Source of the DNA: Rhizopus arrhizus
Taxonomy: Eukaryota > Mucoromycota > Mucoromycetes > Mucorales > Rhizopodaceae
Direction: 5' to 3'
Assembly: GCA_024220505.1 (NCBI GenBank)
Contig: JAKZZE010000006.1
Span: 186,001 to 250,000 of the forward strand
Length of the DNA: 64,000 nt
Position numbers and translations under genes: made by a program. Under the pieces are notes generated by a model, which was given only the letters and a program-made list of their open reading frames with translations, was not told the origin of the DNA and searched no databases. Shown in pieces: positions 49,601 to 61,331 of this stretch (position 1 is its first letter; each line of letters opens with the position of its first letter).

Positions 49601-51545
49601 TGTTTAAGAACCTAGAGATCATATTGCTAAAAAATTTTTATGATTCAAGACTGCTGTTATCAGCTAAATCAATTACTGCTTCTTTTTCATTGAGATTGTT
49701 AGAAAAGTTAACTATTCTAACAGTGTAAGGGATCTTTTACTTTTAAGGCAAGATATGTCTGTATAATCCAACTTGACCAGGACATGGATAATCAGAGAAA
49801 TAGCTATTCTGGCAAGTAGCAACCTATTAAGAATTAGATCAGAAAAGGATTCACATCTAAAAGTCTACTTCAAAGGAATACTAAAATCATACATTCATAA
49901 AATCAAACAATTCTCATTACTTGTGATTTGACTGGCCATATAAGTTGCTTTATCAACATTATCTGTTCTTCCTTTTTCTTTTCTTGATAAAACATTATTT
50001 TTGCACTAAATTGAATATGCACAACATCTTGTCAATAGTCAATAATTACAGCTTGTAAAAGAATATAGATCACTCTATCCATACAACTATTTCTAGTGTG
50101 ATCAAAATAGTATGATTTAATGCACACATTGGTAACAAAAATGCATTCTTTCTTCAGTGAACGAACCCATAACTGTCTTTTTCCATAATAAGTGATGAGG
50201 ATAAAAATTTCTTCTTGGAGCACATTTTCATAAGAATCAAAACTAACAACATAATCTTTGTATTTAGTGTAGCTCTGGTTATAACATATGCTTGCAGTTT
50301 CCGTTATAGAATTAACAATTTTGAGGTCTGATCTTATGAGTTTTTCTTATGCTCTCTTCATATGTCCATGGTATAGAAGCATACTGATCGATTCACCACG
50401 TTTTACGAATAGCGGGTATCTCAGTCTGGCTACAATCAGCAGTGTTGTTTTCTTAGCCAACTGTAAGTTTCATAAAGACAACAATTTGCGTGTTTGTCAA
50501 CTGCGCTTTGTTGTCAAAACAAGAATGAAGTTTCACAGTCAAATTGAAGATGAACCACTTTTCCATGATAGGAATCTTGTTCATGGTGAGTATAGTTAAT
50601 CTCGTTAATATTAAAGCTATTCATTTTACTGCTTATTTGTTGTCAAACGAGGGAGATGAGAGATGCAAGGGTTTTTTCAAAAGAACAGAAGTAGAGATGG
50701 AAATTTAGAAAAAAAAAAAGCATGTATAATGACTGTTGAAAAGTAGGGAGTACTTGCACTTCTCGCAAATCTGATCTTTCGGGATTAGTTGTATATTCCA
50801 TGTAACACTCAATGCAATATTTGGGCATCACTTGTACCAAAAAAACAGGGATAGTAACTTTAATATCTATTTTGTTAGGTTATGTTAGTTTTTCATTCCC
50901 TAATAAGTTTTCAGTAAAGAAAAAATTAATAAAGGTGAATATGTGATGTTGGTTTTATACAACTTAAAAGACTGTAAGCACAAACATTTTTATCCATCAT
51001 CTTCAAACTACTGTCTTGGTTGATTTTTACTCACATACAGTATACTGACGGAAAAGTCTCTTCTTTGTTATTTTAGTGTGGCAAGGACATGAAGAGTAAA
51101 GGAATAGATAATTGCCTCCAATTTATTCGATATTTTTATAATTTTCAATTAATCGAGGTTTTCCTACTACATATTGCTTGGAAGCAAAACCATTATTAGC
51201 AACAATGGTTTTTCATCTGGATAGACCAAAAACTTACCATGAGAAAACTATTTACTACAATGCAAATACTATGAGCCTTTCTCTCAAGGACAAATTCCTC
51301 TGATAAGTCATCTTCAGCGAATTCCTAGTTGTACATCGAAAAATGCTCAGATATAACTATAGATGTGAATCAATTTGAAAGCTCATGTACATTATATCAT
51401 CTATGATATGAGTCAATACTACATATTTTGTTTTATTATATAATCACTTTCATAGATTAGTAAGACATGAACTTGTTTTATCCTCTCAATAAAACAGCAT
51501 TTATAGGTATATTTATCACAATACCAGTACTTTTATTACTAATCT
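46627..51545. other. Gene-poor region with decayed elements
   Basis: Nearly 5 kb without an intact gene. It holds the NRPS-like gene's promoter at the left end and, from about 47.2 to 50.9 kb, many protein-like fragments mainly on the minus strand, listed separately. The rest is simple AT-rich spacer. Confidence 0.4.
47259..50840 (-). mobile_element. Remnants of degenerate transposon-like coding sequence
   Basis: Minus-strand fragments that read like protein but carry stops and frame changes: 50840-50760 (KYCIECYMEYTTNPERSDLR, two Cys pairs then EVQVLP), about 50280-50032 (open for some 80 codons, YTKYKDYVVSFDSYENVLQE in part), about 49730-49640 (VRIVNFSNNLNEKEAVIDLA), about 48960-48880 (FASNPVTKPSEQDYSVKT) and 47519-47259 (DLQKYQLAPSASYHRSFLKK). 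The first two recall the zinc-binding start and the C-terminal part of tnp2/KDZ-type fungal transposases, in the expected order; this is from memory of the family style, not a search. Terminal repeats were not found by eye. Confidence 0.35.
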
Positions 51546-52612
51546 TTATGTCCTTATAGGTTGATTTGCTCGTATACAATTGAGATCTACACGATTCCAG
51601 ATATACATTTGAAAATCAGGATTATGATGTACCTCTGGAAAATCATATTTAGCGAATCCACGACAATCTATTCTTAAATTTGACAATTTAGGGCAGCGAT
51701 AGATCATCTGACGTACAGCCTGTGCTGATACTTTGACGCAATCTGCTATCCAAAGAGATTCAAGATCGGGTAAATGATGAGCAATGGTATTGATTGAATT
51801 GTCTGAAATGTTACATAATAGTAGAGATAGATCACGTATACCTGGGTGAATTTTTAGAAACAAAGCTATACCACGATCATCGTATGACTCTTGTGACAAG
51901 GTGCCTTCCAAGTGCAACACTTTTAGTTGGGGGAAACAGGATAGGCCATTAGTATTTTTTAGAAGCGAGTAAAAGAACTGAGGGTTGATAACTATTAAAG
52001 ATGCTATACTCAGGGATGTTAAGTGGGTAAACAATTGAAGATCACAGGCTGTTTCATTCACAGTTAAACATCTATTCCAGTCACATAGTGATAAAGTCTT
52101 AATTGGTAAAACGCTAAAAGGAAGCAAAACCCTAGAAGTCATACTGGTACAAGACTTTAAGGAAAGCGATTGCAGCTGATGACACTGAGCGAGAGATAGG
52201 GCTGATTGGTACGATACTTGTGCCTTACTTAACCAAAGGCTTTTGAGTTGCTTACAGAATGGAAAGATTTGTGTTACACTTTTGTCTGTAAGCCCTTCTG
52301 CGCCATCGATTTTAAAAATTTCTATATTTGGTATCAAAGGTAAAATGGCTAAAAATGCATCATCATCAATAGAGCAATGGCCAATTACAGCATGTTTAAC
52401 GTATAATCCTACAGAGCCTTCTGAATTATTGAGCCCATAGATGAACTTTGTAAGCATGTCTTTTGAATGTATCTCAATTTTTTTCCACAATTCAGGTATA
52501 AAGAAAGAATAAACTTTTTGCTGACACATACACTGTTATATTTATCAGATTGTTCAAGTTGACTAAGTATTTTCAATAAGATTTCTTTTGGCAATGCATC
52601 TATTGTTATCAT
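51546..52612 (-). CDS. F-box/LRR protein, frameshifted
   Basis: The F-box starts at the ATG at 52610-52612 (ALPKEILLKILSQLEQSDKY) but that frame soon goes off into a nonsense tail, while the matching continuation (FFIPELWKKIEI, then many leucine-rich repeats) runs in another frame from about 52529 to the stop at 51546. The change of frame falls near 52525-52540 and needs exactly one extra base; total length then fits 355 residues. A GTATGTGTCAG stretch there resembles a splice-site pair but 11 bases is too short for an intron. The LRR part is intact (IRDLSLLLCNISDNSINTI, CPKLSNLRIDCRG). Either a sequence error or a recently dead SCF adaptor gene. Confidence 0.65.
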
Positions 52613-55026
52613 TTTTATAAAAGCAAGATGAGAGAAAGAGAGAAAGAAAGAGTAATTAATAAAAAATTATTGCGTTTTCCAAATAAATGAAGTTTACTAA
52701 AATAAAAATTTTATGAGAAAAAAAATTTTTTTTTCAATGAAAGACAACAAAGAATAGAACTGAGTGCCTTACCAATTCCTGATACTCTCCTAGAATAATT
52801 TGAGAATAAGCTTCTACAATTCGAGGAGTCAAAGTGTCGCTGCTATTAAAAGGCCATCTTTTAACACTATATATTTTTTAAAAAAAAATAAACCGGTTGT
52901 TGATACTCTTTTGATAAATTCGTGTGATAAATTAGTCAAGTATTATAATTTTTCTTTTTCTTCCTCCTTAACAATTTTATGAACAGCAAGTATCTTCTTA
53001 TTTATTTTTCTTATTAAAAAGACTATTTGCAGTAATAAATGCAAATGAAGCAGGAAAAGAAGCTTGCTTTGGACCCTCCAGCTCAGGGGGATTCATCTTC
53101 CAAAAAGCCGAGGGTAAGCAAAACTTGCTATATAAGGATTGTTATCAGTCAATAGAACAAATCTAAGATCATACATGTATGGCAATCGATGCTTCAGGTT
53201 CTCAAGCGATTCAAGAAAAAGTTCTTGCTCAAGAAAACCCTAATAGTGATTTTCAACATCCCGTAAAACCTGCTTTCAATTACATGTCATTTAGTGATAC
53301 ATTTGATTGTTTCAAAAAAAAAAAAAAAAAAAAAAAAAAAAGCCAAGTACATTTTGCAATAACTTGTGTTATCTCTACCTGAATAAGTAAACTAATGCAA
53401 GTGACTTTATGTAAAGGAAAGTCTCCTACCAACAGCAAAAGGCAACCAAATTAAAGAGGAACAAGCGTAAGAAAGAGATATCACATACATCTAAAACACT
53501 TGAAGAACAATGTCTGTACATATTTATTAATTTTCATACTGAGTCATGCTAACTTTACAATAAATCATAAATGATAATAATAACAAAGGCTCATATGCTA
53601 ATGCTCATTTCATATCTGCTAATAAAACTCCAATGATCAAGAAAAGACGACTTTTAAAGCTATTTGAAAGAAAAAAAGACAAACGAGTAGCACTTTGGGT
53701 CGACAAAAAAGAAGCTCAACAATCATCTACAAAGTTAATGAAATGTCTCAGTTGTGATAGAGCTGATCATGCAATACCTTCTGTCCTCAATTGTCCTTAC
53801 CATATCAAAAGCAAGACAGAGTTTACAGAGACTTTGGCTATCAAGGAAAATTTGAACAACATGTGTAAAGATGCTAATATGATTCTGAAAGTCCAAAAAC
53901 TGGTACCTCATTTAACCCTAATTGTCTACGCCGGGCCCCTGTTCGCAAACTATTTTTACATATAAGTTATAACGTAACAGTGAAAGATCCCCCGAATACA
54001 TGAATTCCACTTTTTCTGAGCATTATGAGAACTCCATAACAGGTCCTCATCCCTTAACCTAGCGTATATAGTATTTTCTAATGGTAATCTTTTACTAACA
54101 TTTATTTTATGCATTTCTATCTTTTGGTATCTCTATATTACTTTTTCTGCTTGTTCAGTCATAAACTACCTCAACTTTCACATACCAATCATTCCCAAAA
54201 TTTTACTACTTTCTTTTCAAACTACTTTATCATTTTTTCTCAAATCATTTTACAATTTTTCCCAATGATTTGAAAAACACAGTAGTTACAGGCAAAATCA
54301 CGGAAAAAAGTTTTACAAAGAAAAGGTTTGTATATAATATTTATTTTCTATAAATATGCAGTAGATTTTATTTGTGAAAGAGAGAAAAAGAGAAATCTGG
54401 ATTTTTTTTCTTTATTTAAAACTATATTTTCTTTTGATTTAATGAACGAATAGCTTTATTAGCCTTCTCTTTTCCAAATGGGTTATTAACGTTTGATCTG
54501 ATATGAATGAAAAAGGGAATCATTGATGAGCACAGATCTATCCAGAGATTCATTATTACCAAATTGGGAAGTTAAAATGACATCATATGAAGGCTCTAGA
54601 AAAATCCATCTCGTTTTTAGAATTAAAACAAATAGAGAAATAATACAGTGCGATATCAAAATACGTTATGTCGTATAATATGTGAGAATCATTGTATCTA
54701 AAATGCTTTGTCAGTCCTAATACTCAAAAAACAATATCAACTGTTTTCTACAGTGACATAACTCTGTAACCAATTCGAAATTTTAATATCAAGTACTCAA
54801 AAGCTTTATAACAGACTTATTCTACATAAAGAATAAAGAGAAAGTGAATTCATCTGGTTACTTTTCTTTTCTTTTTTTTTGCCGTGAACTGACATGTGTG
54901 TGTATGCTAATGCGAAATTAAAATCCCGCGTTTTTCTGTATTTTTCCATAAAGCAGCAAGAAAAATCACTTCATTTCTCCTTTTTCTTTTTTTTTTTTTC
55001 TTATCACAAAAATAAGTGTTTTATAG
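52613..55026. other. Spacer with gene remnants, upstream of TPS2-like gene
   Basis: About 2.4 kb. Apart from the remnant at 53.0-53.97 kb it is AT-rich spacer. The right end carries a CTTTTTCTTTTT-type T tract (54981-55000) just before the trehalose gene start, as in other genes of this window. Confidence 0.4.
53039..53965 (+). pseudogene. Decayed coding fragments, likely transposon-derived
   Basis: First part: 53039-53110 reads KKLALDPPAQGDSSSKKPR, then 53179-53313 is an open protein-like frame (DASGSQAIQEKVLAQENPNS) that runs into 27 consecutive A. Second part: 53633-53965 (110 codons) has RRLLKLFERKKDKRVALWVD and a CxxCxxxDH...CPYH zinc-knuckle-like pattern (CLSCDRADH, then NCPYHIK). Such short Cys/His patterns are common in repeated proteins of mucoralean genomes, which suggests a dead mobile element; that statement is from general familiarity. 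The A27 tract in mid-frame could mark a retroposition scar or slippage. Confidence 0.4.
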
Positions 55027-57683
55027 ATGCCCTCATTAACAGCTGAAAAGGTAGCAGGTTATTTACCCTTGGCAGGAAAGGTACCTCATATCTCTGGTCG
55101 CATTATTAATGTCACGCATCAAATACCTTATCACATCTCAAGGTCTACTCCTACCATGATCTCTGAAGAATCATCTTCTCATGATGATAGTGTATCAGCT
55201 GCTCCTGTTTCCAAATTAGCTCGTCATCATCATCGACGCCGTACTCTGCGTGCAAAATTTCATGCTGCCGAGTGGACAATCACTCAGAGCAGAGGTCATT
55301 TAGCGTTGCATGCTGGTCTACAAAGCTTGAGAGATGAATATGAAACCTTGCATATCGGTTGGACTGGTCCCATTAAAGATAAGTCACTCAAGACTCCTCT
55401 TCGATCTGAAGACTTGACGGACCAAGATAAATCCAAATTAGAGGCTCTCTTGATGGAAAAGGGTCACATCATTCCTATCTTTTTGGATAGCAAATCGCGT
55501 GGTCACTATGAAGGCTATTGTAAAGAAGGTAAGCTTTGAAAAGAGGCTTCTGTATTCTCTATTTCTGAATCATACAAAGTGCTTTGGCCTTTATTCCATT
55601 ATCTGGTTTGGTCCAGTGATTCTGATGGAATGGCCGAAAAACAATACTGGGAAGATTATGTGGCTGTGAATCAGCAATTTGCTCAAACAATTGCTGCCCA
55701 TTATCGACCTGGTGATATAAGTAAGTATTGGGTTATGAAAGTGAAGAGGAAATCTTATGTGTTTGTAGTTTTTATCAATGATTATCATCTATTGCTTGTT
55801 CCTGGAATGTTGCGTGAAAAGATACCTGATGCTCCGATCGGCCTTTTCCTTCATGCTCCATTTCCAAGTTCAGAAATATTTCGCTGTTTGACAAGTAAGA
55901 TGAGCATTGGTTTAAAAGTAAAAAGAATCTAATGTCTATCCGTTTAGCTCGTAAAGATATCTTGAGTGGTATCTTGGGTGCCAACCTTGTTGGATTCCAA
56001 ACCTATTCTTATGCTAGGCATTTCATTGGTTCATGTACCCGAGTACTCGGTTGTGAATCTACGCAAACAGGCGTAAATGTCAACGGACACATCGTTTCTG
56101 TCGGCACCTTTCCTATTGGTATTGATGCCAAGCGTGTAGACCAATTTCGTCAAGAGCCCGGAGTGGCAGCCAAGTTGTACGCGATTCGAACCATGTACGC
56201 AGGAAAAAAGGTGATCATTGGTCGTGACAAGCTGGATTCGACCAAGGGTGTCATTCATAAGCTGCATGCTTTTGAAAAGTTCTTGCATGATTATCCTGAA
56301 TGGCGTAAAGAGGTCGTCCTCATTCAGGTGACTACGCCTACTTTTGGCGATAACTCGAAGCTGGAAGCCAAAGTGACTGAAATCGTCAGTCATATCAACA
56401 GCCTCTATGGCTCGCTTGAATTTACTCCTGTTCATCATTATTATCAGGACATTGATCGTGATGAATATTATGCCCTGTTGTCCGTCGCTGATGTTGCTTT
56501 GATTACAAGTTTAAGAGATGGTATGAACACAACCTCATTCGAGTACGTCATCTGTCAGCAAGAACAACATGGTCCCCTCATTCTGTCTGAATTCACTGGT
56601 ACCGCAGGCTCACTTAGCGGTGCTCTCATCGTGAACCCCTTTGATATCGCCGGTGTGGCCAAGGCAATTGACGAGGCCCTGCGAATGAGCCCAGATGATA
56701 AAGCCACACGTCATAATCAACTGTACAGCTATGTTGTCGAACATACCGCTGCTTATTGGGCCAAATCATTTGCTAAACAGCTAGTGGGAAGTGCACAAAA
56801 CTTTAGCCTGCAATCTCAATCCACACCACCCTTAGATATTGACAAATTCAAGAGATCTTACAAGCTCGCCAAGAAGCGTCTCATGTTTTTTGACTATGAT
56901 GGTACCCTGGCGCCTATCGTTTCTGTCCCTACAGATGCAAAGCCTTCACTGGACATGCTGAAATACCTTCAGGCACTCTGCGACGACCCTCGTAACGATG
57001 TCTGGGTGGTATCCGGTCGAGATCAGGCTTGTTTAGAGGAATGGTTAGGCGGTATAAAGAATCTGGGTCTGAGTGCAGAGCACGGCTGCTTCTGGAAAGC
57101 GGCTGGCTCAAATCAGTGGATGAATGTACTAGAGGACATTGATATGAGCTGGAAGAAGGACGTGACCGAGATCTTTGATTATTACACAGAACGCACCGAG
57201 GGCAGCTTTGTCGAGCACAAGAAATCCTCCATCACCTGGCATTACCGTATGGCTGATGAGGAATATGGCGAGTTTCAGGCCAAGGAGTGCCAGAACCATC
57301 TGGAAAATTCAGTTGTCTCCAAGATGCCAGTCGAGATCTTGGTTGGTAAAAAGAATCTGGAGGTGCGTCCGATGATGGTCAATAAAGGAGAGGTCGTCAA
57401 ACGCATCTTGGCACTCTCGCCTGATGCTGACTTTGTTGTATGCGCAGGTGATGACAAAACAGATGAAGACATGTTTCGTACACTCTCTGCTACTTATTTT
57501 TCACGTTATCAACAACAATTGAGTAGCGGTGATACTGAAACAACTTGGGCAATTGCAAAATCTTCCTTATATTCGATCACTATTGGTCCATACATGAAAA
57601 AGAGTATGGCTAATTGGCAAGTAGAAGCGCCTTCAGATATCATTCATCTTTTAAACGTTATGGCTGAAGCAGACAAACAGTAA
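55027..57683 (+). CDS. TPS2: Trehalose-6-phosphate phosphatase, Tps2-like (TPS+TPP domains)
   Basis: Four exons: 55027-55528, 55580-55720, 55769-55894, 55948-57683; 834 residues. N-terminal family landmark RIINVTHQIPYHI, then a GT20 synthase-like domain (INDYHLLLVPGMLR, HAPFPSSEIFRCL, RDKLDSTKGV, RDGMNTTSFEY) and a C-terminal HAD phosphatase domain with DYDGTLAP (Asp about 572), SGRD and GDDKTDEDMF, so the phosphatase site is complete. The RDKLD..KGV form (rather than DRLDYIKG) marks the Tps2 class, in which the synthase-like part is usually regulatory. Role: converts trehalose-6-phosphate to trehalose for stress protection and spore reserves, within the trehalose synthase complex. Confidence 0.93.
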
Positions 57684-57852
57684 ATAGATGTACTCTAATA
57701 AAACCAAATCTTGTATATTTTGATGACTTTTGAGCTGGTTACTGCATTTACACAAATAAAATTCGTGACTCGATAGTGACTGCATCTATCCTTTTAAAAA
57801 TGATTTCTATTTTTTTTTTTTTTTTTTTTTTTTTTGAAAGATCTTCACTCCA

Positions 57853-59794
57853 ATGGCACAAAACAAAGATCAATCATTTACAGCTTTTGATTTCGATCCT
57901 CGATTAAGCAAAGCTATTGCTCAACTCGACTATACTCGTCCTACACCTGTTCAAGCACAAGCTATTCCACTTGCACTTGCTGGAAAGGATATTCTTGCTC
58001 GTGCACGTACAGGAAGTGGAAAGACAGCTGCTTATGCTTTACCTATTGTTCAAAAGATTTTATCTACTAAAGAGGTACTACCGAATAGGTGCCGTTTTAC
58101 AACAAATAACTAATTTATAAATAGTCTTTAAATGCCACTGCTTCTATTAAAGCCTTGATCTTGGTACCGACAAGAGAATTAGCTGAGCAAGTGACTTTAC
58201 ACATCAACAAACTTTTGCTGTATACCAATCAACTTGTCAAGGTAGTCAACTTGGCCGGTACAATGTCTGCCCAGCTGCAAAGGTACGATTGAAAAAGATG
58301 AGAATGATCTTTAAACTAAATATTGCATAGACCACTCCTGTTAGAGAAACCCGACATTATAGTATCAACACCCAGTAAAACGTTAACTCACCTTGAAGCT
58401 CAGAACATGGTCCTTTCAGAATCACTCGAGAACCTTGTGATCGATGAAGCTGACTTGGTCCTTTCTTTTGGCTATGAGGATGATGTTCGCAAAATACTCT
58501 CCTTTTTACCCAAAATCTACCAAAGCTTTTTGATGTCTGCCACATTCACCAAAGAGGTCGAGGAACTCACGTCACTCGTCTTGCGCAAACCCGCCATTTT
58601 AGCCTTGGAAGACAGTGAAGAAGAGGCGAGTTCACTCACACAGTATGTGGTGCAGTGCAGCGAATTTGAAAAATTCTTGTTTACATTTGTGATCATCAAG
58701 CTTCGTTTGATCAAGGGAAAGATTTTATTGTTTGTGAATGATATCGACCGATGTTATAAGCTCAAGCTCTTTTTGGAACAGTTTTCTATTAAATCATGCG
58801 TGTTAAATTCAGAGCTACCTTTGAATTCAAGATACCATATTGTAGAAGAATTCAATCGTGGCATTTATGATTATTTGATTGCGACAGATGAATCAGAATT
58901 AAAGGGAGAGCAAGACAGCGAAGATGAAGATGAAGAAAAGAAAGAGGGTGAAGAAAAGAAAGAGGGAGAAGAAGAAAAAGGTAAATAGGAAAAGGCTGTA
59001 GAAAATAGGAAAAAGAGAACTTAGTGTATTTTAGCTAAAAAGAAGAAGAATAAGCAAAAAGTGAAAAAGGATAAAGAATACGGTGTTTCTCGTGGTGTTG
59101 ATTTCCAAGGAGTAGCAGCCGTTGTCAATTTTGATTTCCCTACTTCTTCCAAGGCTTACACACACCGTATTGGACGTACTGCTCGTGGTGGCAACCAAGG
59201 AATGAGTTTATCATTTGTGGTCACAAAAGAATTCGTAGAAGACAATAAAGAGGTGTCTAGAGGCAGAGGTGTGCATGATGAAGCTGTATATGAACGTGTC
59301 AAAAAGCAACAAGAAGCCAAGAACGCCGAACTAAAATCATATAGCTTTGAAAAGAAGAATGTGGCAGGTTTCAAGTACCGTGTACAAGACGCGTTGAAAG
59401 CAGTAAATAAAGTAGCCATTAAAGAAGCAAGAATTAAGGAAATCAAGCGAGAAATATTGAACTCTGAAAAATTAAAGGCTCACTTTGAAGATAAGCCTAA
59501 AGATTTAGAATTCCTTCGTCATGACGTTACTCTTCAACCAGCTAAAGTGCAAGAACATATGAAACATATTCCTTCTTATTTAATGCCTCGTATCACTGTT
59601 CCTACTGCCATGGCTAACGCAGGAGCAGGAATAGGCGATGTACCATTTAAAAATGATAAGCGTAAGAGAAAGGGTAATTTTAAGCCAAATAACAAAAATA
59701 AGGTAAGAGATAAAGATAATTGTATATGAATCGGTACTGACTTTTTTTTAAATAGAAACGTAAAGACCCATTAAAATCTGTTCGTCGTCGTTAA
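57853..59794 (+). CDS. DBP9: DEAD-box RNA helicase Dbp9 (ribosome biogenesis)
   Basis: Five exons: 57853-58074, 58125-58282, 58331-58980, 59035-59702, 59756-59794; 578 residues. Helicase motifs in order: Q motif [12 protein letters not shown], motif I ARTGSGKT, Ia [33 protein letters not shown]. Between motifs IV and V is the long acidic/Lys-rich insert ([20 protein letters not shown]) that marks Dbp9/DDX56, followed by [19 protein letters not shown]. The C-terminus is basic (VRRR end). Role: nucleolar ATP-dependent helicase for large-subunit ribosome assembly. A 24-base T tract ends 18 bases before the ATG. It converges on the velvet gene with 72 bases between stops. Confidence 0.94.
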
Positions 59795-59866
59795 ATTATT
59801 CTCATTTTGTTGTAAAATAGTTTTTAATAATAATAAAAAAATAGAATAAGCAAAGAAAAAAAAATA

Positions 59867-60932
59867 TTATTGTGGTTCATTTTTGTTATCCTTTGGTAAC
59901 AAAATGTTTTCAATAGAAAGAATGCTCTTAACAGACCTGCTTTTCTCTTGTGAAGATGAACTCACAGGCTCTACTGAGAATTCTGCCGACTTTTGAACAG
60001 ACATTCTAACGGGGATTTTTATACCTTGTTTCGCGAAACATCTAGAAAGTGCTGTGGATTCTAGAGAAATAACAATTTAGGAAATAATTTTTTTCTGTTA
60101 TTGTTGTACCTGTCATCCCAGGAAACTTTGTTGTATAAAAAAGGTAAATGATATAGTATTTATATACAATAATAAATGAAAACAAACCTTTTTTGCGGAG
60201 TAAACAGTAAATGGCTCTGATGTGGTATCTAGACGAACATGTGTGCTCATAGTCAAAGGGTCACTTTTAGAATAGTTAACAATAAATCAATCATACCGTA
60301 ATCTGCTTACCCTTCTTCAAGGTTAATTAGTAAGAATTTTAATGTGTAAGTGCCTTCTAAACGAACGGATAGATCTTGAAAAATAAAGAATATTCCTGGT
60401 AGATTATTTTCATCGTATAAATAACAAGCGTTTGATACAACTGAACCTATCAAATTTCGAATATATTCTGGTTTATCCTTATGCACCAAAGTATTACTTT
60501 GTAATAAATGGTTATCTGATGGGCTACTTATTGTACGTACTAACGCTCTATCTATTGTTCCATTTTCGTTAAATAATTGACAATGAACCAAAAATAACAC
60601 AGAATCCTTTGCACTACGGAAGTAGCACGAATTTAATACATGTCATTTTTTATACATTTACAGCTTTTTTTTTTTTTTTAATTCATACTTTAGTTTAATG
60701 GGCTCACCCTCTTCACTTTCAGCTGTTAATTTTAATATGGGTGGTGGGTCAACAGGTCTTTTATCCTTTTCACCAAACCCACAACACCTTGCTCTAATTG
60801 GATTTTGTACAATGTCTGTTCAAAACATAAATATAAATCGCATTTTGTGTTGTATTGTAATTTACGTAATTTATATTTTTTATATAATTGACTAGGTCTC
60901 GCTAATTTTAAAGGAGGGACAACTATACTCAT
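59867..60932 (-). CDS. Velvet-domain regulator
   Basis: Six exons: 60866-60932, 60689-60815, 60311-60613, 60188-60263, 60110-60125, 59867-60060; 260 residues. The velvet domain fills most of the protein: YKLHIVQNPIRARCCGFGEK with KDKRPVDPPPILKL, then FIFQDLSVRLEGTYTLKF, PFTVYSAKKFPGMTESTALS and FAKQGIKIPVR. A 16-base micro-exon codes FPGMT. There is no long Pro-rich insert in the domain, so it is closer to VosA/VelC or a compact VelB than to VeA; which one I cannot say. Role: NF-kappaB-like fold DNA-binding regulators that couple development, sporulation and secondary metabolism in fungi. Confidence 0.9.
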
Positions 60933-61331
60933 GATAAATACATAGAAAAGACAAGAAAAGAAAAAAGAAAAGAAAAAAAAAAAAAGAAAGAAAGAAAAAG
61001 AACGAAAAAGAAAAAAAAAAGTTTTTTATATAAATCATATCACTTCTTGGTTTCATTTTTTTGAAAAAAAAAAAAGTTTTGTTTTGCATTACTATAGGAT
61101 GTCATAGGCTCATCCAAACCGAGTTTCCTGGATGAATTGATTTCGATTTAAATTCTATCAAGTCACTGTTCATTATATTTGTTTTTATAAGTGAAGCATG
61201 AATCATGTTTGGCATTGAAATATGTCCAATAGATTATGTGCTATTATGTAATGTTTTTGATCGAATTCCTGCCCTATTTCCTATTAGCTCATTTTCCTCT
61301 TGCCTTTTTCCTTCTTTTATTTATTACTTGT
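60933..61331. other. Spacer between velvet start and Sec2-like 3' end
   Basis: About 400 bases dominated by A/G-rich sequence on the plus strand (about 60945-61020), that is, a C/T-rich tract with long T runs on the velvet gene's strand, resembling its promoter. No gene is seen. Confidence 0.4.

Noticed and set aside
52520..52530. GTATGTGTCAG as an intron that would restore the F-box/LRR frame
   Set aside because: Eleven bases is far below any workable spliceosomal intron, and removing it does not give the expected F-box spacing.
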